Counted from the stretch's first letter, positions 50,833 to 61,265 are shown. The stretch: 64,000 nucleotides of DNA from Saccharospirillum alexandrii_A (GCF_043641555.1 NZ_JBHZRJ010000003.1:434001-498000); one strand, 5' to 3'. Program-made: numbers and translations. Notes: generated by a model not told the origin, from the letters alone.

Positions 50833-52167
50833 ATGAAAGGGTTAAGGAAAGTAGTGTGGGCTGAAGGCGTCTTCTTGGGGCAGCAGCATTTTCAAGCCTG
50901 GGATCAGTATCAGTTCCGCACGCAGCATTTGCGTTCACGCTGGCAGCAACCCTACAGCTGGGGTGTGGGTGAATTGATCTGGGATGAGGCCGCACTGCTG
51001 AATGGTCGTCTCGACCTGGTCCGTTGCCAGGCGCTCTTGCCAGACGGGCGGGTCGTCGATTATCGTCGCGAAACTGACGGCCCGGTATTTCTGGATCTGA
51101 CACAGTTTGACCACGAAACGCTAACCCTGTGCCTGATGCTGCCACGCAATGAGCTGGCCGATACCATTACCGGCTATGAAGTGAATGGTCGGCTGACAGG
51201 CTGGACGTCCGACTATACCGATCTCGAAGATGAGTACGATGCCGGGCGTCGCCGGGAAGTACTGCTGGCCCGTCCCAACTTGAAACTTCAGCCCGACTTC
51301 CAGGCCCAGGACAATATGGTCTCGATGCCATTGGCCCGGGTAACCCGGCGCTATGATGCCGAGTACCAACTCGACGAATCCTTTCTTCCGCCGTTACTGC
51401 AAGTGGGTTCGGCGGCCCGATTGAAACAGCTGGTCACCAATCTGGTCGATCTGCTGCAATCACAGTTTCGTAGCCTGCAGGAGCGTCGACTCAAACTTGG
51501 CGACCTGAGCAGCATGACCGCCACTGAAATGGCTGACTATTTGCTCCAGGCCGAGCTGGTATCGGCACTGGCTGAACTGCGAACCTTTGAACAGCATCCC
51601 CAGCAAACCCCCTTCGAGTTATACAAGTTACTGGTGCGCAGTCACGACCGGCTTGCGCTGCAACTGATGCCGGATGAACTGCCTCTGAGTGTCCGGTATC
51701 AGCACGATCAACTAACCGATACCTTTGCATCCCTGAATACAGCCATGCGGCAAGTGCTGGGTGTGGATCGTCAGCGCTCAGCCGATGGCCTGGTTTTTAC
51801 CAGTATTGCTCCAGGTCGTTACGAATCATCGGCTTTGTCGGAAGCGACGGCCGACCGTTGTACTTTCTATCTCTCAGTGCGCCACTCCGGTTCAGACCCC
51901 ACCTGGTTCACCCGGTTTCCGCAGTATTTCAAGCTCGGTGCACCCGATCAGATCGAGACTATGGTGTCCAATGCCCTGCCTGGCTTGCCATTGCAGCACA
52001 CTCAGCGGTTGCCACAAAAAATTCGCATCAAGTCTGAATGCGAGTATTTCCTGCTCGATAAATCCAGTCCCGTATGGGCCGACATTCGCCGAGCCGGGCA
52101 ATTTGCTGCCTTTGGCCTGGGTGACTTTGTGTCGGCGGACGTCGAACTGCTGGTCATTGAGGAATAA
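50833..52167 (+). CDS. tssK: T6SS baseplate protein TssK
   Basis: The 444-aa protein matches TssK (formerly ImpJ/VasE). The N-terminus KVVWAEGVFLGQQHFQAWDQ is the conserved shell-domain start, and IKSECEYFLLDKSSPVW marks the C-terminal head that docks on the membrane complex. It links baseplate and membrane complex. GGGAGAAGT precedes the ATG, and tssL follows after 3 bp. Confidence 0.95.
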   Translation: MKGLRKVVWAEGVFLGQQHFQAWDQYQFRTQHLRSRWQQPYSWGVGELIWDEAALLNGRLDLVRCQALLPDGRVVDYRRETDGPVFLDLTQFDHETLTLCLMLPRNELADTITGYEVNGRLTGWTSDYTDLEDEYDAGRRREVLLARPNLKLQPDFQAQDNMVSMPLARVTRRYDAEYQLDESFLPPLLQVGSAARLKQLVTNLVDLLQSQFRSLQERRLKLGDLSSMTATEMADYLLQAELVSALAELRTFEQHPQQTPFELYKLLVRSHDRLALQLMPDELPLSVRYQHDQLTDTFASLNTAMRQVLGVDRQRSADGLVFTSIAPGRYESSALSEATADRCTFYLSVRHSGSDPTWFTRFPQYFKLGAPDQIETMVSNALPGLPLQHTQRLPQKIRIKSECEYFLLDKSSPVWADIRRAGQFAAFGLGDFVSADVELLVIEE

Positions 52168-52170
52168 ATC

Positions 52171-52899
52171 ATGGATACCCGGTCTCACGACATGGAAGCG
52201 GTTCTGGTAGAAAGTTGTTCTCCCATTTTCAATCTGGTTGAACCCTTGCGTCAGCCGGAACAGGCCGACCTGGTCGAAAGCTCTTTGCGCGCAGATCTGG
52301 AGCAGGCGTTTGTCGAGCTGGAGCGTCGAGCGTTTGAACATCAGTGGCCAAGTGCGGTTACCCGTGATGTTCGTTATTGCATGGCCGCCTATGTTGATGA
52401 ACGGGTCATGTCTTCCCGCTGGCCACATAAGTTCGACTGGATGGTCAAACCCCTTTGCGTGGAATATTTCGGCGACAGCAATGCCGGTGAAGGCTTCTTT
52501 GCCCGGCTGGATGAGCTGCGTCGGGGGTTACCTGAGCACCGTGCCGTCGCAGAGCTGTATTTCAGTTGCCTTCAGTTTGGGTATCAGGGCAGCTATACGC
52601 TTAAGGGGTTCGACCAGTTGCAGGCCTATATATCCACCTTTCGCGCTCAGTTGGATGATTTGCGCGGCCCGGTAAACCGTGAACTGGCCGATCAGGCGGT
52701 ACCGGAACGTCAGTTGGTTTACCGAATTGGTGGGAATCAGCCTTACTGGGTGATGGCAGCGGTAGGCGGCGCATTGCTGGTGGCACTCTTTCTTACCTAT
52801 GGTGGATTGATGAAGTCAGCATTGTCAGGCAGCGCCGACCGACTCTTGCAGTATCAGACAAGCACTCAGGTTGTGAATGGAGATCAGGTCGATGGCTAG
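52171..52899 (+). CDS. tssL: T6SS membrane protein TssL (DotU-type, short)
   Basis: The 242-aa protein has the cytoplasmic DotU/IcmH domain (YCMAAYVDERVMSS, KPLCVEYFGDSNAGEGFFARL, ELYFSCLQFGYQGSY) and a single C-terminal membrane segment near residues 190-212. No OmpA-like peptidoglycan-binding domain follows, so cell-wall anchoring must come from another protein. Its stop overlaps the tssM start region. Confidence 0.95.
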   Translation: MDTRSHDMEAVLVESCSPIFNLVEPLRQPEQADLVESSLRADLEQAFVELERRAFEHQWPSAVTRDVRYCMAAYVDERVMSSRWPHKFDWMVKPLCVEYFGDSNAGEGFFARLDELRRGLPEHRAVAELYFSCLQFGYQGSYTLKGFDQLQAYISTFRAQLDDLRGPVNRELADQAVPERQLVYRIGGNQPYWVMAAVGGALLVALFLTYGGLMKSALSGSADRLLQYQTSTQVVNGDQVDG

Positions 52900-55800
52900 C
52901 GCAATGGGACTTCTGTTCCGGTTTAAGGATGTATTGTTGTCGCGGGCTTCAGGCGCGGTTGTCGGTCTTGTTGCGGTACTCGTCATCATCTGGTTTGCCG
53001 GGCATCACGTTGGGCTGACTTCCTCTCGCCTGAAATTCATCGCCATGGGCGTTGTGGTGGTGGTCTTTCTATTGATCTGGATGGTAACAGCCTTGTACAA
53101 ATGGCGGCGCGGCAGGAAGCTGAGAAAACAGCTAGACGCCATGAGCGGTGGTTCATCAGACGCCATTCAAAGTAAAATTTCCGATGTTCTGGATGCGCTA
53201 AAAGGCTCTCATCTGGGGACTAAATACCGCGGTAACAGCGCACTTTATGCGCTGCCTTGGTATATGGTGATCGGGCCTTCTGCGGCGGGCAAGAGCACTC
53301 TGTTTTCGCAATCCGGGTTGGAATTCCCGTTGAAGGACGACCAGCGGTTTCATGTTCAGGGTATTGGCGGCACCCGCGATTGTGACTGGTGGTTCTCTGA
53401 CCAGGCGATTCTGATCGATACCGCAGGCCGTTACACCAGCGATGAAGACAACGACGACTGGCTGTCTTTCCTGCGGGTGCTTAAAGCAAACCGTTCCAAG
53501 ATGCCCATTAACGGCTTGATGCTGGCGCTGCCCCTGGATCAGATATTGACGTCTGAAAAGGCCGATCTCGAACTGCACGTCAAACACCTTAAGAATCGCC
53601 TGCATGAACTGATTTCCGAACTGGGTGTCACCTTTCCAATTTACATCGTCATCACCAAGTCCGATCTGTTAAAGGGCTTCGAGGCCTTTTTCAGCGACCT
53701 TAGTGAACAGGAAATTAAACAGCCCTGGGGTGTTTACCTGCTGGATGAAACCGAGGACAAATCATCCAATGGCCTGGCGGTACTGAATGACCGGCTAACG
53801 CAGTTGTATCACCGGTTGCTGGAGCAACGAACGCAAAAAGTTAACCTGGCTCAAAAGCCCGAAGACAAGGTTGCCATTTATCAGTTTCCGAATCAGTTTT
53901 CCGGCGCGACTGAAAAACTGATGGAACTGTTGTCTCTGCTGTTTAAAGACAACCCCTATCACGAATCTCCCTGGTTCGCAGGCGTCTACTTTACCTCCAG
54001 CACCCAGGAAGGCATTGCGCTGGAACGCCGCTCCAACGCCTTCAAGAGCGTGTTTGCCAAGGTGGCTTTTGCCGTCAAACGCCAGTCTGAGCTGACTCGA
54101 AGCTACTTCATAGACCATTTGTTTACCGAAGTTATTTTCCCTTTACAGAACGCGGTGCGCGGGAATCGCAAGCGGCAACGGTGGAGCCGGGCGGTAAAGG
54201 CGGTTTGCTTTATGGTCATTAGTGGCATTGTTGCGTTAACGGGTATTGGCCTGTTTGGGACCTACACCAGCAACCAAATGCTGATTTCCGGCTACGCATC
54301 CAAAGCAGAGCGGTTACTGGAGCGCTATCACGATGCCAGTACATCAGACCATGAACGGCTCGATGCACTCGTGGGTTTGCACGAGCATTATCAGCAACTG
54401 GAAAAGATGCAGACCTATTCCCCGTTGCAGATCGTGCGCCGTTACTCGCTGGTGGAATCTCACGCTGAACCCATGCAGCAATTGTTGCTGACAACGCTGA
54501 CTGAGACCGTTGAAGACCGTATCGTCCCGGCGCTGCACACTCAACTGGAAACCTATTCAGCTTCATGGCCAGATCTGGATCAGGTAACGCGTATTGCCGA
54601 ACAGCCAAGTTACTATGAAGCATTGCGCAGTTACCTGATGCTAACCAGCCATACCGATCGTCAGGACATCGACATTCTGAAAACGTACCTGAGCAAGCTC
54701 TGGTACGAAAGCTATGCCGACCATGAGCTGCTGTTGAGCTACCAGCAACGCCAAAGCAGCATGCAGAGTCTGGTCGAGCTATACCTCGTCGACGTCTTCA
54801 GCCAGATGGATGAGAGCCACGTTAATCCCTGGTCTGGCTCGAAAAACTGGGTGGCCCAGGCTCAGGATCGCCTGGTGACCGATGCCGACGCTCAGGTGAT
54901 ATACGACCGTCTGGTTGCTTCCGGCAACGGCCGGTTTGCGTCTACCGGCCTGAATGATGTTCTGGATCCTTCGGTACAGGGGGTCTTAAAAGGAGAGTAT
55001 CGCGTGCCGGGCGCCTTTTCCCGCACGGCCTGGGAAACCTATATTGCCGATGAAATCGACGCTCTGGCAGAGACAGCTACCCGGGGCGACTGGGTACTGG
55101 GGCTGGACAGTGGCACCGAAGAGGATACCGCCGATAGCAGCCAGTGGCGTCAACTGCGTGCGGACGTCCGTGCGCATTATTTTGCCGACTATACCGAGCA
55201 ATGGTCCCAGTTTGTTCAGTCGGTTACGGTGCCCAGGCCTGCGTCTATGGCCGATGCGGTGCAAGCGATCAAGGCGCTCGGCAGTGATGAAGCACCCTGG
55301 ACAGCGCTGTTCGACCGGGTTGCCCTGGAGTTACAAATTACCGACCCGGCGGTCAGCAATGGCCAGGCGGCCAGTGCCCTGGTGTCTGACCTGACCGGTG
55401 ATGGCGAAGCAGCAGAACCGGTACCAGTGCCTCTGTTGCCTGCGTTCAAGTCGGCTGCAGAACCCTTGTTGGCGGTAGTAATGGCCGAAAACGGCAAGTC
55501 GACGAACCCGGCCTGGCCCGCCTACCGGGAACAGATGCTAGCACTGGCTGAGGAAATGGAGTTCATGCTGGCAGCGGCCGACATCGACCGTGAGGCCAAG
55601 CTTTATTCGAGCGATTTACTGTCTGGCAACGCCAGTGGCAAGCAGCTTTACGCCGCCTGGATTGAAATTAACGCCTTGTTGGATGCGATGCCCGACAGCA
55701 GTCGCTCCTGGGTCGAGTCTTCCTTTACCGCACCCATCGAACAGACCTGGTCGGCACTGTTAACCAGTGCAACACGGTCACTGCAGCAGCAATGGGATAG

Positions 55801-56497
55801 CCGGGTGTACTCGGTGTATGCCAATAACCTGCAGGGGCGATTCCCGTTTTCCCCGGCTGAAGTAGAAGCCACCCCGCACGATGTCCAGCTGTTGCTGCAG
55901 CCGGGCCAGGGTGAATTGTGGTTGTTTGTCAGCGAGGAACTCGAGTCCTTTTTGCAACGCAGCAACGGCCAATGGCGCAGCCGTACCTGGCTGGATCGCG
56001 GCCTGACGTTTAACCCCCAGTTTTTTGACGCACTGGTAGGTGCCGACCGTTTGTCGCGCGGCCTGTTCAAGCCAGGGTCGCCGGAAATGGGTATGGGCTA
56101 TGCCTTATATCCGATGCCGGTACCCGGGGTTACCGAAGCCTTGATAGAAGTGAATGGGGCGGGCTACCGGTATCGGAATGAACCGCAGGAATGGCGCGAG
56201 TTCAACTGGACGCTGTCGCAGAACAACAGCCAGGCCCGGGTGCTTGCCCGGGCAGGCAATGGCTCAGCACCCGTCAGCTTTGAAGCTAATGGTCAGTGGG
56301 CCTTTGTTCGGTTAATTCAGGAAGCGGAGGTGACTCACCTGCGTGGTACCGAGTTCGAATTGCATTGGGAATTTGGCCAGGGTAGCCGGTCGACATCGGT
56401 TCGGTTTCGGATGCGGGCCGACCGCGAAGGCAGTGTACTGAACCCGAGTCTGTTCCGGCAGATGGCACTGCCCCGTTCGCTGTTTCGGGCCGGCTGA
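52892..56497 (+). CDS. tssM: T6SS membrane protein TssM (IcmF)
   Basis: This large inner-membrane protein has 1201 aa from the chosen start, with two N-terminal membrane segments (about residues 20-36 and 49-67) and a third near 436-458. A Walker A motif GPSAAGKST sits at about 127-135, so ATP/GTP binding is retained. The C-terminal periplasmic part contains the IcmF-related and DUF1215-like regions that bind TssJ. The ATG at 52892 has GGAG about 9 bases upstream; another ATG at 52877 is in frame. It overlaps tagF by one base. Confidence 0.93.
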   Translation: MASAMGLLFRFKDVLLSRASGAVVGLVAVLVIIWFAGHHVGLTSSRLKFIAMGVVVVVFLLIWMVTALYKWRRGRKLRKQLDAMSGGSSDAIQSKISDVLDALKGSHLGTKYRGNSALYALPWYMVIGPSAAGKSTLFSQSGLEFPLKDDQRFHVQGIGGTRDCDWWFSDQAILIDTAGRYTSDEDNDDWLSFLRVLKANRSKMPINGLMLALPLDQILTSEKADLELHVKHLKNRLHELISELGVTFPIYIVITKSDLLKGFEAFFSDLSEQEIKQPWGVYLLDETEDKSSNGLAVLNDRLTQLYHRLLEQRTQKVNLAQKPEDKVAIYQFPNQFSGATEKLMELLSLLFKDNPYHESPWFAGVYFTSSTQEGIALERRSNAFKSVFAKVAFAVKRQSELTRSYFIDHLFTEVIFPLQNAVRGNRKRQRWSRAVKAVCFMVISGIVALTGIGLFGTYTSNQMLISGYASKAERLLERYHDASTSDHERLDALVGLHEHYQQLEKMQTYSPLQIVRRYSLVESHAEPMQQLLLTTLTETVEDRIVPALHTQLETYSASWPDLDQVTRIAEQPSYYEALRSYLMLTSHTDRQDIDILKTYLSKLWYESYADHELLLSYQQRQSSMQSLVELYLVDVFSQMDESHVNPWSGSKNWVAQAQDRLVTDADAQVIYDRLVASGNGRFASTGLNDVLDPSVQGVLKGEYRVPGAFSRTAWETYIADEIDALAETATRGDWVLGLDSGTEEDTADSSQWRQLRADVRAHYFADYTEQWSQFVQSVTVPRPASMADAVQAIKALGSDEAPWTALFDRVALELQITDPAVSNGQAASALVSDLTGDGEAAEPVPVPLLPAFKSAAEPLLAVVMAENGKSTNPAWPAYREQMLALAEEMEFMLAAADIDREAKLYSSDLLSGNASGKQLYAAWIEINALLDAMPDSSRSWVESSFTAPIEQTWSALLTSATRSLQQQWDSRVYSVYANNLQGRFPFSPAEVEATPHDVQLLLQPGQGELWLFVSEELESFLQRSNGQWRSRTWLDRGLTFNPQFFDALVGADRLSRGLFKPGSPEMGMGYALYPMPVPGVTEALIEVNGAGYRYRNEPQEWREFNWTLSQNNSQARVLARAGNGSAPVSFEANGQWAFVRLIQEAEVTHLRGTEFELHWEFGQGSRSTSVRFRMRADREGSVLNPSLFRQMALPRSLFRAG

Positions 56498-57468
56498 TGT
56501 TTGGGTTCAAGCCAGAAAAGCCAGCGGAAACCGTCCGTCCGGATCCGGTGACGCTGGGCTTTCTGGGTAAGTTGCCAGACCGGGCGGACTACGTTCATTC
56601 GGCATCGGGCTCAAGAGAAGTTCAAACGCTCGATGCCAGTTTGAAGGAGTGGTTGTCTTTGCAGGCCGCACAGCAGGCTGCAGACGCCACCACTGTTCAA
56701 ACAGAAAGCAGTTCCGGGGTTGGCTTTCTACAGGTAGGAGGGCACGACCGCCAGGGCATGAGTGGTTATGTGTTTCCCAGCGAGGACAGCCATGGCCGAC
56801 GTTATCCGTTTATGTATTTTAGCCGGTGGTCGGATACTGAGTTGTACTTCAAGCCGGCGCCGTTATTTTTTGGCAGCTGGATGCAGTTTGGCAAGACCAA
56901 CGCGGACCTCGCCTGGCCGGATCAACTGCCAGACCTGAGTACCTTCGACCGGTTCAGGAACGCTTCAGCCAGCGCCGACATGTCGGCCGGAAAACAGTTG
57001 ATGAAAGCATCGCTGGCGTACTTATCGGAGATCAGCCTGCAACGCTGGCTCAGTCACCTGGTCGGTGGTGACCCGGTGTTACAAATACGCCTGCTGGCTG
57101 GATGCCGAGACCTGATTGACAACTATCGAAGCCGGCGGCACCGGCCGATGACGGATCTGGAGTTGCCGTTGGGCCCGAAAGATATGGCCCCGGTCAGCCT
57201 GGTGTTCTGGTTGCACGTGCTCACGCCAGTGGGTAGCGACAGTTTGTGGCGGCCTGATGTGTTGTGGTCTCTGAACCCCGCTGGCGGGAAAGTGTGGATA
57301 CTGGCCCGCCCGCTGGCAGGCTCACACTGGCAACAGGCCATAAAACCAGCGCCGGGTTCGGATTGGTCGACGACCGGGCAACTGCATCGGCACTGGGCCG
57401 AGCAATTGGTTGGCCAAGCCGATGTACGTTTGTTGGATGTGGCAATACGGTGGAGTCAGATGGAATGA
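56497..57468 (+). CDS. tagF: T6SS-associated protein TagF (ImpM)
   Basis: The 323-aa protein starts with the conserved FGFKPE... and FLGKLPDRADYV, then the TagF/ImpM domain (RRYPFMYFSRWSDTEL, PLFFGSWMQFG). In Pseudomonas TagF represses assembly after translation. No kinase/phosphatase partners (PpkA, PppA, Fha) are in the window. It is coupled to tssM (TGATG) and tssA (ATGA). Confidence 0.9.
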   Translation: MFGFKPEKPAETVRPDPVTLGFLGKLPDRADYVHSASGSREVQTLDASLKEWLSLQAAQQAADATTVQTESSSGVGFLQVGGHDRQGMSGYVFPSEDSHGRRYPFMYFSRWSDTELYFKPAPLFFGSWMQFGKTNADLAWPDQLPDLSTFDRFRNASASADMSAGKQLMKASLAYLSEISLQRWLSHLVGGDPVLQIRLLAGCRDLIDNYRSRRHRPMTDLELPLGPKDMAPVSLVFWLHVLTPVGSDSLWRPDVLWSLNPAGGKVWILARPLAGSHWQQAIKPAPGSDWSTTGQLHRHWAEQLVGQADVRLLDVAIRWSQME

Positions 57469-58988
57469 CAATAGCAATTTCAGGACTGAACAGTTGGGAT
57501 GCCTGGCTCACCCAATGTCTGGCTCCGTTGCCAGCTGAAGCCGCGGGTTCAGACCCGCGCTATGGTGAACGTTTCAGTTCGCTCAAGGCCGAAGTTGAAA
57601 AGAAACAGGATGTTGATTACGAGCGCATCCTGACGCTGTCTACCGACATTCTCAGCCGTGAAGCCAAGGACCTGCGCGTTGCCTCATACTTCATCTTGGG
57701 TGCCGGTCGGGTTTATGGCCTGGAAGGGCTGGTATGGGGGGTGCGTCTGTTAACCGGGTTGCTGGCGATGGATGCTGAACAATGCTACCCGCAAAAGCCG
57801 AAAGCACGGCTATCTGCCATAGGCTGGCTACAGCAGCCTCGTATTCTGCATTTTGTGCAAAAGCACGACAGCAAGGCATCTGAGACGTTGTTTGTGGAGG
57901 CTAAAGAGAGCTGGGAATCTTTTGCCACGGCGGCCGGTGAGGCTGGCATCGAGGGGTTCGGGTGGCCCGATCTGTTCGACTGGTTGCGTAAGAATCAGCC
58001 TAAACCTGCGGCAACGACAACGGCCGCAACCGTGCCTGCAGCAGGCGCAAGTTCCGGGTCGGCTGAGGCCAGCCAAACCTCCACAGAAATGCAATCGCCC
58101 GATACTGCCGGTTCGGTTCAATCGGAAGCTCAGTTGTTGCAACTCCAAAAGCAGATGCTGGGCTATTTCAGGGAAAAATCCAAACACGGCAGCCGGGCCG
58201 CTTTTGCGCGCAGTGTGAAATGGGCCGACTTGTCATTGCCGCCCAACGAGAACGGCAAAACCCGCATTCCGCCACCGCGTGAGGCCAGCCTAAACAAAGT
58301 TACCCACGCCATTGACAGCGAAAATTGGGCCATGGCGTTTGAAGCTGCAGAAGATGCCTTTCTGGAACCCGGCGGCCTGTTTTGCATGGAGCTGCAGCGC
58401 TTGTCTGCGTTGGCTGCGCAAAAAGCCGGGTTTCGCAGCGCTCGCTCGGTTATTGAGTTTCAGGTTCGGGAATTAATGGAACGCTTGCCCAAGCTCAGGC
58501 AATTGAGCTACGACAATGGCGAGCCCTTTGCCGGGGGCGCAGCGTTGGCCTGGATTGAGCAGATCACCGCAGCAAGTTCGAATAGCCAGGGTGGGTCGTC
58601 AGACGTGGACTTTCTTGGCGAGGCGCGAAAACAGCGTGATGAAGGCTCGCTGGCGACAGCCCTTGCCTGGCTCAGATCTCAACTGACGGGGGAGAACCTT
58701 GTTAGCTTGCGCATTCGCCTTGCTCAGGCACAACTGTGTCATGAATCTGCCGAACCGGCTCTGGCCAGTTCGCAGCTCGACACACTGGTTGAAGCCGTCG
58801 ACAACTTTCAATTGGCGAAGCTGATGCCAGATTTGGCCATGGCCATCTGGCGTCAGGCCTGGCTGGTGACCAAAGACCTGCTTGCCAGCGCCGGGGGTGA
58901 CCGGCAGGCAGAACTGAACGACACCCTCGATAGACTGCACGCCAGAATGTGCGCCACTGATCTGGCTCAGGCGGCGGAGTGGTTCTAA
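57465..58988 (+). CDS. tssA: T6SS cap/assembly protein TssA
   Basis: The 507-aa protein has an N-terminal ImpA domain (WDAWLTQCLAPLPAEAAGSDPRYG, then RILTLSTDILSREAKDLRVASYF) and a C-terminal VasJ-like part, joined by an Ala/Thr/Ser-rich linker at about residues 183-215. TssA primes and caps the growing tail. The start at 57465 overlaps the tagF stop by four bases; the frame is open upstream inside tagF, but homology begins here. Confidence 0.92.
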   Translation: MTIAISGLNSWDAWLTQCLAPLPAEAAGSDPRYGERFSSLKAEVEKKQDVDYERILTLSTDILSREAKDLRVASYFILGAGRVYGLEGLVWGVRLLTGLLAMDAEQCYPQKPKARLSAIGWLQQPRILHFVQKHDSKASETLFVEAKESWESFATAAGEAGIEGFGWPDLFDWLRKNQPKPAATTTAATVPAAGASSGSAEASQTSTEMQSPDTAGSVQSEAQLLQLQKQMLGYFREKSKHGSRAAFARSVKWADLSLPPNENGKTRIPPPREASLNKVTHAIDSENWAMAFEAAEDAFLEPGGLFCMELQRLSALAAQKAGFRSARSVIEFQVRELMERLPKLRQLSYDNGEPFAGGAALAWIEQITAASSNSQGGSSDVDFLGEARKQRDEGSLATALAWLRSQLTGENLVSLRIRLAQAQLCHESAEPALASSQLDTLVEAVDNFQLAKLMPDLAMAIWRQAWLVTKDLLASAGGDRQAELNDTLDRLHARMCATDLAQAAEWF

Positions 58989-59057
58989 TGAAGACCCATA
59001 GGATGTTCAACAAGGAGGTAAGGGACCGACCCGCCTCACGACTAAGGAGTACACAGC

Positions 59058-59588
59058 ATGGCTGATAGTTTTCAAAATGAAGTACCCCGTGCGCGGGTCA
59101 ATATAGCGCTGGACCTCGAGACCGGAGGCGCCAGTGTCAAAAAAGAACTGCCAATGAAGCTGCTGGTAATGGGCGACTTCAGTAATGGCAAGGGTGAAGG
59201 CGATGTGAGCGAGCGCGAACGCGTGAACATTACTTCGTCCAATCTGGAGCAAGTGATGTCTGATCTGGCGCCGGAGATGAAGTACTCGGTGCCTAACTGC
59301 ATTAAGGACGACGGTAGTGAAATCAACGTATCCCTCACCGCCAAGTCGTTCAAGTCGTTCCACCCGGAAACGGTTGCCGCTGAGATTCCCGAGCTGAGCC
59401 AGTTGATGTCGATGCGCAATTTGTTGAAGGACCTCAAGTCCAACTTGCTCGACAACAGTTCTTTCCGCAAGGAAGTTGAGCGCATTCTGAACTCACAGCC
59501 GGATTTGACCTCCCTGAAAGATGAATTGAAGTCCCTGATTGCCGAACAACAAGCGGATACCGCAGACGCGGATGACGCCAAGGAATAA
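59058..59588 (+). CDS. tssB: T6SS sheath small subunit TssB (VipA)
   Basis: The 176-aa protein matches VipA/TssB, with SFQNEVPRARVNIALDLETG at the N-terminus, LPMKLLVMGDF, and a coiled C-terminal region. It forms the contractile sheath with TssC. A 69-bp gap separates it from tssA, and tssC starts 10 bp later. The Asp/Ala-rich end is acidic. Confidence 0.95.
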   Translation: MADSFQNEVPRARVNIALDLETGGASVKKELPMKLLVMGDFSNGKGEGDVSERERVNITSSNLEQVMSDLAPEMKYSVPNCIKDDGSEINVSLTAKSFKSFHPETVAAEIPELSQLMSMRNLLKDLKSNLLDNSSFRKEVERILNSQPDLTSLKDELKSLIAEQQADTADADDAKE

Positions 59589-59598
59589 GGAGCAGCAC

Positions 59599-61119
59599 AT
59601 GACTGTACAGGACAGTACCACTCAAACCGCAGAAACGGTTCAGGAAGACGGCAGTATCTACAGCCGGCTTTGCAGTCTGGTTGATATGAAACCCGTCGAC
59701 CAGCCGATTGACATCAATCTGTTTCAGGATTCGAAAGGCATGGCCGACGTTGCCTCGAATCAGCGCATTACCGCCGCACTCAAAGTGTTTTTTGAAATAG
59801 CACTGGAAGCGGGCGAACAGATTGAGCGCATTGACAAGAACCTGCTCGATCAGTACATCGCTAAAATCGATGAAACCATCTCCAGTCAGCTCGATGAAGT
59901 GCTGCACCACGCCACCTTCCAAAAGGTAGAGTCAACCTGGCGCGGCCTCAAGTTCCTGACAGATAGAACCGATTTCAAAAGCAACACCCGCATAGAGTTG
60001 CTCGATTGCGACAAGGAAACCCTGCGCGAAGATTTTGAAGAGGCGCCGGATACAACCCAGTCCGGCTTCTTCAATCATATCTACACCCAAGAGTACGATA
60101 CGCCCGGGGGTGAGCCCATTTCTGCCGTTGTGGCCAACTTCGAGTTTGACCGTTCAGCACCGGATGTCGAACTGCTGACCGAGGTTTCCAAAGTGGCCAG
60201 TGCGGCGCATTGCCCGTTCATCAGCGCCATTGGGCCCCAGTTTTTCGGCAAAGACAGCGTCGAGGAAATACCAAAAATCCAGGATGTTTCCAGCTACATG
60301 GACAGGGCAGAATACATTCGCTGGAAAGGGTTCCGGGAAACTGAAGACTCGCGTTATGTCGGTATGGTTTTCCCCCGCTTCCTGCTGCGCCTGCCTTATG
60401 GTGAGGAAAACCCGGTCCGTACCTTTAATTACAACGAAGGTGTTTCGGGTGAGCAGCACGACCGGTATTGCTGGGGCAACTCGGCATTTGCCTTCGCTTC
60501 CAATATGGTGCGCAGTTTCAAGAAACACGGGTGGACCGTTAACATCCGTGGCCCCGAGGCGGGTGGCAAGCTGGAAGGGCTGCCCATCCACTTCTATGAG
60601 TCCGGTCGCGGTACCGAATCGAAGATTCCGACCGAAGTGCTGATTTCTGAAACCAAAGAGCTGGAATTTGCCGACCATGGTTTCATTCCACTGAGCTACT
60701 ACAAGAACAGCGATTACGCCTGTTTCTTCTCGGCAAACTCGACCCAAAAACCGGTTGAGTACGACACACCAGAGGCGACGGCGAACTCGCGGATTAACTC
60801 CCGTTTGCCTTACATCTTCCTGGTGTCGCGTATTGCCCAGTACCTCAAGGTGCTGCAGCGGGAAAGCATTGGTTCACTCAAGTCCCGCCAGGACCTTGAG
60901 AACGAACTGAACGCCTGGTTGCAGAAGATGGTGACCAAGATGAACAACCCGGAACCGGAACTTGCAGCCACTCACCCGCTGAAAGATGGCATGGTGACGG
61001 TTAAAGAAGCGGCCGATAACCCCGGTTACTACACCGTCAACATGTATGTTCAACCCCACTTCCAGGTTGAAGGTGTCGATGTTCGGTTATCTCTGGTGTC
61101 GCAGATGCCTGAATTGTGA
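59599..61119 (+). CDS. tssC: T6SS sheath large subunit TssC (VipB)
   Basis: The 506-aa protein matches VipB/TssC. Conserved parts include HHATFQKVESTWRGLKFL, TEVSKVASAAHCPFISAI, FPRFLLRLPYG and the C-terminal YVQPHFQVEGVDVRLSLVSQ. It starts at the ATG at 59599 with AAGGAG upstream. After its stop a 320-bp gap precedes hcp, the largest gap inside the operon. Confidence 0.96.
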   Translation: MTVQDSTTQTAETVQEDGSIYSRLCSLVDMKPVDQPIDINLFQDSKGMADVASNQRITAALKVFFEIALEAGEQIERIDKNLLDQYIAKIDETISSQLDEVLHHATFQKVESTWRGLKFLTDRTDFKSNTRIELLDCDKETLREDFEEAPDTTQSGFFNHIYTQEYDTPGGEPISAVVANFEFDRSAPDVELLTEVSKVASAAHCPFISAIGPQFFGKDSVEEIPKIQDVSSYMDRAEYIRWKGFRETEDSRYVGMVFPRFLLRLPYGEENPVRTFNYNEGVSGEQHDRYCWGNSAFAFASNMVRSFKKHGWTVNIRGPEAGGKLEGLPIHFYESGRGTESKIPTEVLISETKELEFADHGFIPLSYYKNSDYACFFSANSTQKPVEYDTPEATANSRINSRLPYIFLVSRIAQYLKVLQRESIGSLKSRQDLENELNAWLQKMVTKMNNPEPELAATHPLKDGMVTVKEAADNPGYYTVNMYVQPHFQVEGVDVRLSLVSQMPEL

Positions 61120-61215
61120 TGAACCTAACGGGTTGAAACTGTGAACCCGGTACAATTCGAAGCGTGTTAATCAGTAAACACAGTCAGTCAAGACAAGGTT
61201 GTCTTGCCCGGCTGT

Positions 61216-61265
61216 CATTCTTCAGCTAGCGGCTTATCGATTCCCCGGGGCCGCTCTGAAGAATG
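61216..61265 (+). repeat. Long hairpin in the tssC-hcp gap
   Basis: CATTCTTCAG (61216-61225) pairs with CTGAAGAATG (61256-61265), and an inner AGCGGC (61228-61233) pairs with GCCGCT (61250-61255). The structure is followed by GTTTTC and may end the tssJ-tssC transcript partially. It is GC-rich at the tip (CCCCGGGG). Confidence 0.65.
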
